Assembly (NCBI GenBank): GCA_947628765.1
Contig: CANRBD010000016.1
Coordinates: 1-15,566, forward strand
Length of the DNA stretch: 15,566 nucleotides
DNA from: an uncultured Bacilli bacterium
GTDB lineage: Bacteria; Bacillota_I; Bacilli_A; RF39; UBA660
Direction of reading: 5' to 3'
Below the pieces are notes generated by a model. That model was not told the DNA's origin and searched no databases. It saw only the letters and a program-made list of their open reading frames with translations. A program made the translations under genes and the position numbers. This document shows, in pieces, positions 5,935 to 12,750 of this stretch. The first letter of the stretch is position 1. The number at the start of each line of letters is the position of its first letter.

Positions 5935-8145
5935 ATGAAGACTTATATTAAAGGACATTTTCGAAGAAGTATTTTTCGCTCTGACAAAGGTTATATAATA
6001 GGCCTTTTTAAAGTGCGTGAAACTAATAGTGAAGATATTAAAGATTATTTAAATAAAACCATTACTTTTACCGGTTACTTTCACGAACTTAATGAAGATG
6101 ATACTTATATTTTTTATGGTGAATTAGTTGATCATCCACGTTATGGTACACAGTTTCAAGTGGCTGAATATGAAAGAGTGAAACCCACTAGTAAAGATGG
6201 TATTGTCGAGTTTTTATCTAGTGATTTGTTTCCCGGAGTAGGGGAAAAATTAGCTAAATCCATTGTCGATACTTTAGGGGAAAATGTCTTAAATGATATT
6301 TTGGAAAATCCATCTTGTTTATTAATGGTTCCAAAATTAACCCAAAAAAAGGCTGATAAAATTGTGAAAATTCTCACAAAATATGAAGAGAGTAGTCAAA
6401 CAATCGTTAGGCTTACAGATCTAGGCTTTACGATGAAAGATGCTTTACTAATATATAATGAATATAAACATTTTACTAATGATATTATAAATAAAAATAT
6501 TTATAAAATAATCGATGATATTTTAGAAATAACTTTTAGTAAAGTTGATGCTATTGCTTTAAAAAGTGGCATATTGCCCAATGATAAACGCCGAATAAAG
6601 GCTTTAATAATTTATGTTATGAATGAGCTTATATATCAAAAAGGCGATGTATATTTAACTAAAAATACGATTGTAAATAATATTAATAGATTTTTGTTAA
6701 ATGAAAACCCAATAGAGGATTTATATGAATATTTTCAAGAACTTTTAGATGAGGGAAAAATTAAGATAGAGGATGAAGCTTATTATTTAATAGATCTTTA
6801 TCAAGCTGAAAATAATGTGGCAGAAAAAATTTATGCTTTGGCTACTAAAGAGATAGAACAAATAAGCGCCTTAGATAAGCATATTGAAAATTTAGAAAAA
6901 ACAAATAATATTGTTTATAACGATAAACAAAAGGAAGCTATTAAAAAAGCGATTCAAAATAATATTTTAATCATTACCGGTGGTCCAGGTACTGGTAAAA
7001 CAACTATTATAAAAGCAATTACTGAATTATATTCGAAAATTAATAAACTAGATTACGATGCTTTAGTAAGTGAAATTGCTCTTTTGGCGCCTACAGGTAG
7101 AGCTAGTAAACGCATGAGTGAGTCGACTTTACTTCCCGCCTCAACTATACATAGATTTTTAAAATGGAATAAAGAAACTGGCGAATTTATGGTTAATGAA
7201 ACGAATAAAGATCCAAGTAGACTGATTATTATCGATGAGGTTAGTATGATTGATATTGCTTTATTTTCGAGTTTGTTTAAAGGACTTACAAGTGATATTA
7301 AATTAATTTTAGTGGGCGATTATAACCAACTTCCAAGTGTTGGTCCAGGTCAGGTTCTAAAAGATTTGATTGATAGTGATGTTATTGATACCGTACATTT
7401 AGATCATTTATATCGTCAAGATGAAGATTCTTATATCCCAACATTAGCTTCTGAAATTAAAGATGGATCTTTAAGCGAAAGTTTTTTAGAAACAAAAAGC
7501 GATTATACTTTTTTAAAATGTCCTTCTGATTTAATTAAATCTAATTTAGTAAATTTATGCAAGCAAGTGATAAAAAAAGGATATGATTATAAACGAGTTC
7601 AGCTCTTGGCCCCAATGTATAAAGGGGAAAATGGAATTGATTTATTAAATAAAGAATTACAAGATATTTTTAATCCCAAAGATGTAAATAAAAGAGAAAT
7701 CACTTATGGCGATGTTACTTTTAGAGAAAATGATAAAATACTACAGTTAGTAAATATGCCTGATGACAATGTTTATAATGGCGATATTGGTGTTATAAAA
7801 TATATTAAATATGGTAATACTAGTAAAAGCAAAAAAAATGAAATTTATGTGGACTTCGATGGGAATGTTGTTAAATATACGCCTAAAGATTTTAATAAAA
7901 TAAAACACGGTTTTATTATCAGTATTCATAAAAGTCAAGGTAGTGAATTTGAAATGGTCATTATGCCGATATCTAATTCTTATCGCCGAATGCTTTATCG
8001 TAAATTAGTATATACTGGCATCACTAGAGCTAAGAAAAAATTAATTTTAGTTGGTGAACCTAAACCATTTGTCGATAGTGTATATAATAATAATGAATAT
8101 CATCGTAATACTAAACTTTTAGAAAAAATAATGCATAAATTTTAA
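5935..8145 (+). CDS. recD2: RecD2-type SF1B DNA helicase
   Basis: This ATP-dependent 5'-3' DNA helicase belongs to the RecD2 group, found in bacteria without relying on RecBC and linked to DNA repair and replication-fork maintenance. At 736 aa it has the usual RecD2 length and layout. There is an N-terminal OB-like region (1-75), then helix-hairpin-helix-like segments (FPGVGEKLAKSIVDTLG and a later KxDAIAxKSG segment). The helicase core shows Walker A GGPGTGKTT (349-357), an APTGRASKRM motif, Walker B IIDEVSMID with Asp434 and Glu435, VGDYNQLPSVGPG, HLDHLYRQ, motif V HKSQGSEF (from 665) and motif VI YTGITRAKK (from 693). All catalytic motifs look intact. No recB, recC, addA or addB gene is near. 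The start ATG follows AGGTGG; the gene has its own extended -10 promoter. No clear terminator follows. Confidence 0.95.
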   Translation: MKTYIKGHFRRSIFRSDKGYIIGLFKVRETNSEDIKDYLNKTITFTGYFHELNEDDTYIFYGELVDHPRYGTQFQVAEYERVKPTSKDGIVEFLSSDLFPGVGEKLAKSIVDTLGENVLNDILENPSCLLMVPKLTQKKADKIVKILTKYEESSQTIVRLTDLGFTMKDALLIYNEYKHFTNDIINKNIYKIIDDILEITFSKVDAIALKSGILPNDKRRIKALIIYVMNELIYQKGDVYLTKNTIVNNINRFLLNENPIEDLYEYFQELLDEGKIKIEDEAYYLIDLYQAENNVAEKIYALATKEIEQISALDKHIENLEKTNNIVYNDKQKEAIKKAIQNNILIITGGPGTGKTTIIKAITELYSKINKLDYDALVSEIALLAPTGRASKRMSESTLLPASTIHRFLKWNKETGEFMVNETNKDPSRLIIIDEVSMIDIALFSSLFKGLTSDIKLILVGDYNQLPSVGPGQVLKDLIDSDVIDTVHLDHLYRQDEDSYIPTLASEIKDGSLSESFLETKSDYTFLKCPSDLIKSNLVNLCKQVIKKGYDYKRVQLLAPMYKGENGIDLLNKELQDIFNPKDVNKREITYGDVTFRENDKILQLVNMPDDNVYNGDIGVIKYIKYGNTSKSKKNEIYVDFDGNVVKYTPKDFNKIKHGFIISIHKSQGSEFEMVIMPISNSYRRMLYRKLVYTGITRAKKKLILVGEPKPFVDSVYNNNEYHRNTKLLEKIMHKF

Positions 8146-8150
8146 AAAAC

Positions 8151-8179
8151 TTGCCAGAATATGAATGTATGCTTATTTT
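8151..8179 (+). promoter_or_regulatory. Promoter for the Met-rich peptide gene
   Basis: TTGCCA (8151-8156, 5 of 6), a 17-bp spacer and TATTTT (8174-8179, 4 of 6). The -35 is part of an imperfect inverted repeat, CTTGCCAGAA (8150-8159) and TTCTAGCAGG (8195-8204), that brackets the -10 and could be an operator. Confidence 0.5.
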
Positions 8180-8215
8180 AGTATACCATCATTTTTCTAG
8201 CAGGTAGGTGATATA

Positions 8216-8368
8216 ATGAATATGATGAAAAACATGGCTCTTATGGCTATGGGTGGTATGATAGGTATGGCTTATATGAAATATAAGAAACCTGTCACAG
8301 ATATGATGCAAAAAGCCTTTAAAGAAACAAAACAAATGGCTAATGAAATGTTAGAAGATATGATGTAA
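8216..8368 (+). CDS. 50-aa methionine-rich membrane peptide
   Basis: This small gene encodes 50 residues, 15 of them methionine (30%). The start ATG is preceded by AGGTGA about 5 nt upstream. It has its own promoter and a strong terminator hairpin right after the stop, so it reads as a dedicated monocistronic gene. The first part, MALMAMGGMIGMAYM (7-21), is a short hydrophobic, glycine- and methionine-rich helix that could insert in the membrane. KYKK then marks a cytoplasmic edge, and the remaining 26 residues form an amphipathic helix with Met clustered at 30-31, 41, 45 and 49-50. Overall shape recalls YtxH-type small membrane proteins, but I cannot assign a family. Methionine clusters can bind copper(I) or act as oxidant sinks; neither is shown here. 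Length alone would make automatic annotation miss it. Confidence 0.72.
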   Translation: MNMMKNMALMAMGGMIGMAYMKYKKPVTDMMQKAFKETKQMANEMLEDMM

Positions 8369-8371
8369 AAT

Positions 8372-8396
8372 AAGCCTCCAAATTGGAGGCTTTGTT
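8372..8396 (+). terminator. Rho-independent terminator after the Met-rich peptide
   Basis: AAGCCTCCA (8372-8380) and TGGAGGCTT (8384-8392) form a 9-bp GC-rich stem with a 3-nt loop, followed by TTTGTTG. The hairpin is strong although the T run is interrupted. It also covers the upstream in-frame TTG (8383) of the next ORF, which cannot be a sensible start. Confidence 0.75.
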
Positions 8397-8420
8397 GTAT
8401 ATTTATAAAATAATTATAAA
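8392..8420 (+). promoter_or_regulatory. Possible promoter for the short-chain dehydrogenase
   Basis: TTGTTG (8392-8397), a 17-bp spacer and TATAAA (8415-8420). The -35 matches weakly and overlaps the end of the terminator, so this is tentative. Confidence 0.4.
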
Positions 8421-8439
8421 TAATAAAAATGGTGATAAT

Positions 8440-9216
8440 ATGAAAAAAATTTTAATAACCGGCGCTAGAAGCGGCATCATTAATAAAGTGATTGATAAAA
8501 TAAGTGATGATTATTATATTTATTTAACGGTGCATACGGATAGGGAGTTAAAAAGAGTCCAAGAAAAATATCAAAATTATTCTAATATTGAATGTTTTAG
8601 ATTAGATGTTACGACTAGTGATATCGAAAAGGTAAAAGCTTTAGATATCGATATTTTTATTAGTAACGCGGCGATTGCCGAAAGTGGCTCAGTTTTAGAA
8701 ATGGAAATTGATAAAATAAGAAAAAATTTTGAAACTAATGTGTTTGCTAATTTTAATTTAGTTCAAATTGTGGCTCAAAAAATGGTCAAAAAAGGTCAGG
8801 GAAGAATAATTATGATGGGCTCTTTAGCGGGTAAAATTCCGCTTCCATTTGCTGGGGCATATTCCGCTACTAAAGCTAGTATTATTAAACTTACGGAAGC
8901 TTTAAATATCGAACTAAAACTAATAGAAGCTAATATTGATTTAGTATTAATTCTTCCGGGATTATATAAAACAGGTTTTAACAAATTAATGTTTGATAAA
9001 AAATATGATGATAAAGATTTTGTACAATATTTTAATCATCATATTAAGCTGATTAGACAATCAGAAAATTTAGTTTTAACTTTTTTTGAAAAACGAAACC
9101 TAAATTTAATTGTAAGTAAAATTGTGAAAGCCATAACTTTAGAAAAACCTAAATTTATTTATAGTGCGCCTTTAAGTCAAAATTTATTTGCTAAAATAGT
9201 ATCTTTATTTTATTAA
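8440..9216 (+). CDS. Short-chain dehydrogenase/reductase (SDR family)
   Basis: This is a classical-type SDR oxidoreductase, 258 aa from ATG 8440, which follows GGTGAT (8431-8436). An in-frame TTG at 8383 lies in the preceding terminator and is rejected. Visible motifs are the Rossmann loop TGARSGI (7-13), an LDVT segment (55-58) typical of the adenine-binding region, SNAA (75-78) and the complete catalytic tetrad Asn100, Ser128, Tyr141 and Lys145 (in YSATK). The glycine loop is slightly unusual: the third glycine of TGxxxGxG is Ile14. PG after the active site (ILPGLYKTGF) is also conserved. Members reduce or oxidise varied substrates with NAD(P)H; the substrate cannot be deduced. There is no membrane helix apart from a mildly hydrophobic C-terminal end. 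It is a single-gene unit ending at a bidirectional terminator. Confidence 0.9.
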   Translation: MKKILITGARSGIINKVIDKISDDYYIYLTVHTDRELKRVQEKYQNYSNIECFRLDVTTSDIEKVKALDIDIFISNAAIAESGSVLEMEIDKIRKNFETNVFANFNLVQIVAQKMVKKGQGRIIMMGSLAGKIPLPFAGAYSATKASIIKLTEALNIELKLIEANIDLVLILPGLYKTGFNKLMFDKKYDDKDFVQYFNHHIKLIRQSENLVLTFFEKRNLNLIVSKIVKAITLEKPKFIYSAPLSQNLFAKIVSLFY

Positions 9217-9248
9217 AAAACCTAATCTACTGATTAGGTTTATTTTTT
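9217..9248. terminator. Bidirectional terminator between convergent genes
   Basis: A perfect 10-bp stem AAACCTAATC/GATTAGGTTT (9218-9227 and 9232-9241) with loop TACT is followed by ATTTTTT on the + strand and, through the A run at 9215-9220, by a T run on the minus strand. It terminates the dehydrogenase and the minus-strand gene; the latter's stop codon overlaps the hairpin edge. Confidence 0.88.
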
Positions 9249-9611
9249 AAGACGGGCATATTTTTTAGCGCGTTTTTCATTTAATTTAGTCATTAAATCA
9301 CCATATAATTCAAAGTTGCTAGGCTCATTATCCTTAATGCTCATTAATTCCCCATGTTGTTTTTGGGCTTCCCATTGCAAAATGCTAATGGCTCTCATAA
9401 CAGCAGCGACATCTTCAGCTAAATAGCGTTCTTTAATCATGTCTAGTTTAGCATGTAGAGTATTAATGGCTAGTTCAATATCGCCATTAGTTATATCCAT
9501 AACGACATGGTAATATTGTTTGGCTCTTTTTTGAATATATTCTTCTTTCTTTTGCTGTTGTTCAATATATTTTTGGTGTTTTTCTAAATTTTTAAATTGA
9601 TAATTTATCAT
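9240..9611 (-). CDS. Unrecognised 123-aa helical cytoplasmic protein
   Basis: This is the only complete minus-strand protein gene. I take ATG at 9611-9609 (123 aa), which follows AAGGGGGA (9624-9617); an ATG further upstream (9662) would put the promoter inside the coding region. No family is recognised. The protein is highly charged and almost entirely helical. A Lys/Gln/Glu-rich N-terminal coiled-coil-like stretch (about 5-30) comes first. Then a more conserved-looking core, ITNGDIELAINTLHAKLD, has amphipathic helices containing Leu, Ile and Ala. A basic tail (EKRAKKYARLKK) ends the protein and could bind nucleic acid. There is no membrane segment. It has a consensus-perfect promoter and its own terminator, so it is probably well expressed. 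Confidence 0.75.
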   Translation of the reverse strand: MINYQFKNLEKHQKYIEQQQKKEEYIQKRAKQYYHVVMDITNGDIELAINTLHAKLDMIKERYLAEDVAAVMRAISILQWEAQKQHGELMSIKDNEPSNFELYGDLMTKLNEKRAKKYARLKK

Positions 9612-9642
9612 ATAAATCCCCCTTTCATGCAAAAGTACTGTT

Positions 9643-9670
9643 ATTATACACATTTTAGGCATTTTGTCAA
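9643..9670 (-). promoter_or_regulatory. Consensus sigma-A promoter of the minus-strand gene
   Basis: Read on the minus strand: perfect TTGACA (9670-9665), a 16-bp spacer and perfect TATAAT (9648-9643). It is divergent from the folD promoter, with only 22 bp between the two -35 boxes. Confidence 0.85.
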
Positions 9671-9692
9671 ATCTAAGGTCATTTATTATTAC

Positions 9693-9721
9693 TTGATAAA
9701 TAATTTGTAATCAGTTATAAT
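9693..9721 (+). promoter_or_regulatory. folD promoter
   Basis: TTGATA (9693-9698), a 17-bp spacer and perfect TATAAT (9716-9721). The predicted transcript would begin only a few bases before the ribosome binding site GGTGAT (9731-9736). Confidence 0.82.
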
Positions 9722-9739
9722 AAAAACTATGGTGATATT

Positions 9740-10588
9740 ATGAAACAAGTAGATTGTCGTAAGTTAAAAATCCAAGGATTAGAAATTTTAAAAGAAAAAA
9801 TAAAAGGAGAAAATATCAATTTAAAAGTAATTCAAATTGAGGGGGATAAAGCTAGTGATTTATATGTAAGCAATAAAAAGAAAGCGGCTTCCTTCGTAGG
9901 GATTAAAGCTGATCATGTTTTACTTCCAAACGATATAAAAGAAGATGACCTTAAAAGTTTAATTAAAAATTTTAATAATGATGAAAGTGTTAATGGAATC
10001 ATGGTTCAACTTCCAATTCCTGCTCATTTAGATGCTGATGATGTTATTGAAACCATTGATAAAGATAAAGATGTTGATGGCTTAACCAGTCAAAATTTAG
10101 GACGAATAATGAGTAAAAAAGAAGGATTAAAACCTTGTACCGCAGAAGGAATTATGAATATTTTAGATGCATGTATTGGACTTAAAAATTTAGAGGGTAA
10201 AAATGCAACTATTATTGGTCGTACGAAATTAGTTGGATTACCTTTATTTCACATGCTTTTAGCTTACAATGTTACGCCAACTATTTGTCACACTAAAACT
10301 AAAAAGTTAGAACAATTTACAAAAAATGCCGATATTTTAATTACCGCAGCTGGTCAAGAAAATCCATTTATCGGTCAGGATATGATAAAAGAAAATTCCG
10401 TTGTTATCGATGTAAGTACAGTAAGAGATGAAAGTGGTAAATTTCACGGTGATGTTTTATATGATGAGGTAATTGATAAAGCCGGTTATGTAACTCCAGT
10501 TCCTGGAGGTGTCGGTCAACTAACGGTTTTAGAACTTATGAATAATACTTATAAAGCCTATGTGTTACAAAAAAAACGAAAAAAATAG
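9740..10588 (+). CDS. folD: Methylenetetrahydrofolate dehydrogenase/cyclohydrolase FolD
   Basis: This bifunctional enzyme interconverts 5,10-methylene-THF, 5,10-methenyl-THF and 10-formyl-THF with NADP, supplying one-carbon units for purines and formyl-Met-tRNA. The 282-aa length is standard. The active-site Tyr42 and catalytic Lys46 are in YVSNK. GIMVQLPIP carries Gln90 and KDVDGL carries Asp113, both folate-site residues. PCTAEGI, the nucleotide-binding IGRTKLVGLP (159-168), ADILITAAGQ and VTPVPGGVG (251-259) are also present. One oddity: the usual proline after GGVG is Gln260. GGTGAT precedes ATG and the leader is very short. No terminator directly follows the stop; transcription would run to the hairpin at 10701-10732. 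Confidence 0.95.
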   Translation: MKQVDCRKLKIQGLEILKEKIKGENINLKVIQIEGDKASDLYVSNKKKAASFVGIKADHVLLPNDIKEDDLKSLIKNFNNDESVNGIMVQLPIPAHLDADDVIETIDKDKDVDGLTSQNLGRIMSKKEGLKPCTAEGIMNILDACIGLKNLEGKNATIIGRTKLVGLPLFHMLLAYNVTPTICHTKTKKLEQFTKNADILITAAGQENPFIGQDMIKENSVVIDVSTVRDESGKFHGDVLYDEVIDKAGYVTPVPGGVGQLTVLELMNNTYKAYVLQKKRKK

Positions 10589-10596
10589 AAAAAAGA

Positions 10597-10625
10597 TTGT
10601 CTAAAAATGGATAAAATGTTATACT
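10597..10625 (+). promoter_or_regulatory. Promoter of the leader peptide/metallophosphoesterase unit
   Basis: TTGTCT (10597-10602), a 17-bp spacer and TATACT (10620-10625) preceded by TG (10617-10618). It lies between folD and the leader ORF and is the only visible promoter for the two downstream paralogs. Confidence 0.72.
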
Positions 10626-10643
10626 GATATTAAGATAGGAAGT

Positions 10644-10683
10644 GGTAGCTATGGCAACAAGAAGTATTTATCTATTAGCTATC
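10644..10683 (+). promoter_or_regulatory. Leader hairpin that could hide the leader-peptide start
   Basis: GGTAGCTA (10644-10651) can pair with TAGCTATC (10676-10683), eight pairs including one G-U, with a 24-nt loop. The left arm covers the end of the ribosome binding region and the A of the leader ATG. TAGCTA is itself palindromic, so other pairings are possible. Suggestive only. Confidence 0.35.
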
Positions 10684-10701
10684 ACTACTAATAAAAGATA
10701 A
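10651..10701 (+). CDS. 16-codon putative leader peptide
   Basis: This short ORF encodes MATRSIYLLAITTNKR and stops with TAA at 10699-10701. A purine-rich AGGAAGTGG (10637-10645) lies just before its ATG, and a promoter is about 25 nt upstream. Its stop codon abuts the left arm of the terminator at 10701-10732, so a ribosome finishing or stalled at the stop would cover the left arm (10701-10712). That is the arrangement expected of translation-dependent attenuation of the metallophosphoesterase genes. There is no run of one amino-acid codon, so the signal is not obvious. A chance ORF of this length is possible; the promoter, ribosome binding site and terminator placement favour a real one. Confidence 0.5.
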   Translation: MATRSIYLLAITTNKR

Positions 10702-10732
10702 AAAGGGTACAAGTTTTTTGTACGCTTTTTTT
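10701..10732 (+). terminator. Intrinsic terminator/attenuator before the metallophosphoesterase operon
   Basis: GTACAA (10707-10712) pairs with TTGTAC (10718-10723). After one G-G mismatch the stem continues with G-C and four A-T pairs, and a seven-T run (10726-10732) follows. It ends just before the ribosome binding site of the first metallophosphoesterase gene (AGGGAGG, 10735-10741), leaving no room for another promoter. It may also terminate folD readthrough. Confidence 0.8.
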
Positions 10733-10746
10733 AGAGGGAGGTTATT

Positions 10747-11727
10747 ATGAAAAAACGTGAAATTTTAGATAAGTTAAAAACTCTTACGGAAAAAGAATTA
10801 AGTTTATCTGAAGTTAGTGAAGCCTTGGAGCTTAATGAGTATGAAGTATTAGGATATGTTCGTGAACTTAGATTGGATGGTATTAATATTGCCACTTCAC
10901 AAAGAGATGATGATATTTATATGTTTAATCATGGTGAGCGTGAACTTGACGAAAATAATACTTATAAATTTGATACCGATGATAATAATTTGTTTAAATT
11001 TGTGGCTATTTCGGATACAAGATTTGGTTCGAAATCACAACAATTATCTATTTTAAATGATATTTATATGAAAGCTTATGCGCAAGGATATCGTAATGTT
11101 ATTTTATGTGGCAATATTTCTGAAGGTTTATATCCGTTATCAAATATTTATGCGGAAAGTAATTTTTTAGATGACACTTTAAAACAAGTAGATTATATTA
11201 CACAATATTATCCATATATTGAAGACATGAAAACTTATTTTATTACCGGCATTAAAGATGAAAAACATTTAAAAAATAACCGCATTAATATTGGTAAAAG
11301 AATAAGTGACGCTAGAGATGATATGATTTATCTTGGACATAACTCTTGTATGATTAAAATCGATAATGCGAAAATGCTGGTCTTTAATCCTAAACTGGCG
11401 AAAACTTATACCGTATCTTATCGTCCGCAGCAACAAGTAGATTCTTTCCGTAGTGAAGATAAACCAGATATTTTACTTTATGGTGGTCTTTTACAAATGG
11501 AGAAATTTACTTACCGTAACGTTGAATGTATTTCAGTGCCAAGTGTATGCGCTACTACTAGAGAGATGAATGATAGAAGATACTCAAATACTGTAGCGGC
11601 TTGGTATGTAACGATTAAAACCGATCAGTATGGCAATTTAGATAAAGTTACAGCTATGATGTCACCTTATTATAAAACCAATAAAGATGACTATGTTAAA
11701 CCAAAAGTATTAAAAATTACAAAATAG
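10747..11727 (+). CDS. Metallophosphoesterase-fold pseudoenzyme with N-terminal winged-helix-like domain
   Basis: This 326-aa protein is clearly a paralog of the next gene (shared segments such as FKFVAISDT, SKSQQLSILN, EDMKTYFITG, SYRPQQ and FTYRNVECISVPS align throughout). Every metal-binding motif of the calcineurin-like phosphoesterase fold is lost: DxH is DTR (90-92), GDxxD is GNISE (122-126), GNHD is GIKD (168-171), the next His is Asn214, and GHxH is GGLL (246-249). So it should keep the fold but not catalyse. Residues 1-60 (KELSLSEVSEALELNEYEVLGYVRELR...) look like a helix-turn-helix or winged-helix domain. AGGGAGG precedes ATG. The active-looking paralog follows after 13 nt, in the same transcript. 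A role as regulatory or structural partner is inference. Confidence 0.85.
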   Translation: MKKREILDKLKTLTEKELSLSEVSEALELNEYEVLGYVRELRLDGINIATSQRDDDIYMFNHGERELDENNTYKFDTDDNNLFKFVAISDTRFGSKSQQLSILNDIYMKAYAQGYRNVILCGNISEGLYPLSNIYAESNFLDDTLKQVDYITQYYPYIEDMKTYFITGIKDEKHLKNNRINIGKRISDARDDMIYLGHNSCMIKIDNAKMLVFNPKLAKTYTVSYRPQQQVDSFRSEDKPDILLYGGLLQMEKFTYRNVECISVPSVCATTREMNDRRYSNTVAAWYVTIKTDQYGNLDKVTAMMSPYYKTNKDDYVKPKVLKITK

Positions 11728-11740
11728 AGGATGGTGAATT

Positions 11741-12748
11741 ATGACAGAAAATAATAAAGATACAACATTTAAATTTGTTAATAAAATGTACCGTTATATG
11801 AAAAATGGTTCGGATATTGAAACTTTTATGCAAAAATTCCATATGTCTTATCCAGAACTAGAAGGCCTTTTAGAACTATGTAAAATGTATGGCAAGAATA
11901 TTGATATTGCCGAAAAAAAAGGCGGAATGTATTTTGAAAAACCAATGTTCCGTAATATTACTACTTTAAAACCAGATTTAGATTATAAAAATCTCATTCA
12001 CACGGAATTTTTAGCTGTTTCTGATACGCATTTAGGCAGCATTAAACAGCAGCTTCATCTTTTAAATGAACTTTATGAAGAAGCCTATAAACGTGATATC
12101 CATTTGGCCATTCACTGTGGCGATATGGTAGATGGTAATTATCCAAATAGACCTGAAAACCCTCGTCAACAATTTTTACATGGTTTCGATGAACAAGCTG
12201 GATATGTTGTCGACATGTATCCGAAAGTAGCTGGCATCAAAACTAAATATATTTTAGGTAGTCATGATGAAACTCATTATAAAAATGGTCAAGCGACAAT
12301 TAATGAATGGGTATCGAGATGTCGCCGTGATATGGAATATTTAGGTCAAGATAGCGCATCTATTGAAATAAATGGTGTCAAAATCTTTTTAGATCATCCA
12401 GGTGGTGGTTCAGCGCAGTCTATTTCTTATAAACCACAAAAGCGAATTGAATCTTTAGAATCAGAATATAAACCAAAATTACTTTTGATAGGGCATTATC
12501 ATAAAAGCTATTTATTCCTTTATCGTAATGTTGTAGGTATTGAAGTCCCTGCTTTATGTGATAAAACGCAGTTTCAAAAGAAACAAGGTTTGTCCAATAT
12601 CGTCGGTGGATATTTTATCGATATGTATTCTGATAAAAAAGGTAATATTCAATATATCGATGCGGAAGAAGTAATATTCCCTCAAAAAGATATGTGGGAT
12701 GAGGCCGGTAAAGATAAAAAGAAAGTTAAACAATTAGTTATAAAATAA
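11741..12748 (+). CDS. Calcineurin-like metallophosphoesterase, catalytically complete paralog
   Basis: This 335-aa member of the metallophosphoesterase (Mre11/YfcE/calcineurin-like) superfamily has a nearly full set of metal ligands: DTH (Asp95, His97), GDMVD (Asp128, Asp131), GSHD (His175, with the usual Asn replaced by Ser174), His219 in HPGG, and GHYH (His252, His254). Substrate could be a nucleic acid, nucleotide or phosphoprotein and cannot be told apart here. Residues 1-65 (IETFMQKFHMSYPELEGLLELCKMYG...) align with the helix-turn-helix-like domain of the upstream pseudoenzyme. The start ATG follows GAGGATGGTGA, 13 nt after the upstream stop. Cotranscription of an active and an inactive paralog suggests a heteromeric complex. 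The basic tail (GKDKKKVKQ) is typical of neither family I know. Confidence 0.88.
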   Translation: MTENNKDTTFKFVNKMYRYMKNGSDIETFMQKFHMSYPELEGLLELCKMYGKNIDIAEKKGGMYFEKPMFRNITTLKPDLDYKNLIHTEFLAVSDTHLGSIKQQLHLLNELYEEAYKRDIHLAIHCGDMVDGNYPNRPENPRQQFLHGFDEQAGYVVDMYPKVAGIKTKYILGSHDETHYKNGQATINEWVSRCRRDMEYLGQDSASIEINGVKIFLDHPGGGSAQSISYKPQKRIESLESEYKPKLLLIGHYHKSYLFLYRNVVGIEVPALCDKTQFQKKQGLSNIVGGYFIDMYSDKKGNIQYIDAEEVIFPQKDMWDEAGKDKKKVKQLVIK

Positions 12749-12750
12749 GT

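Noticed and set aside
6156..6377. Minus-strand open frame inside recD2
   Set aside because: Shadow of a clearly conserved helicase-coding region.
7747..7938. Minus-strand open frame inside recD2
   Set aside because: Shadow frame over a conserved part of the helicase; Ile/Phe-rich string from AT-rich complement.
8796..8984. Minus-strand open frame inside the short-chain dehydrogenase
   Set aside because: It overlaps the catalytic Ser-Tyr-Lys region of the real gene and has no start signals.
10651..10701. Leader peptide read as an antibiotic-resistance (erm/msr type) stalling peptide
   Set aside because: No matching arrest motif beyond a basic C-terminus, and the downstream genes are not resistance genes.
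10856..11056. Alternative + frame inside the first metallophosphoesterase paralog
   Set aside because: Out of frame with a protein that aligns end to end with its paralog; no ribosome binding site.
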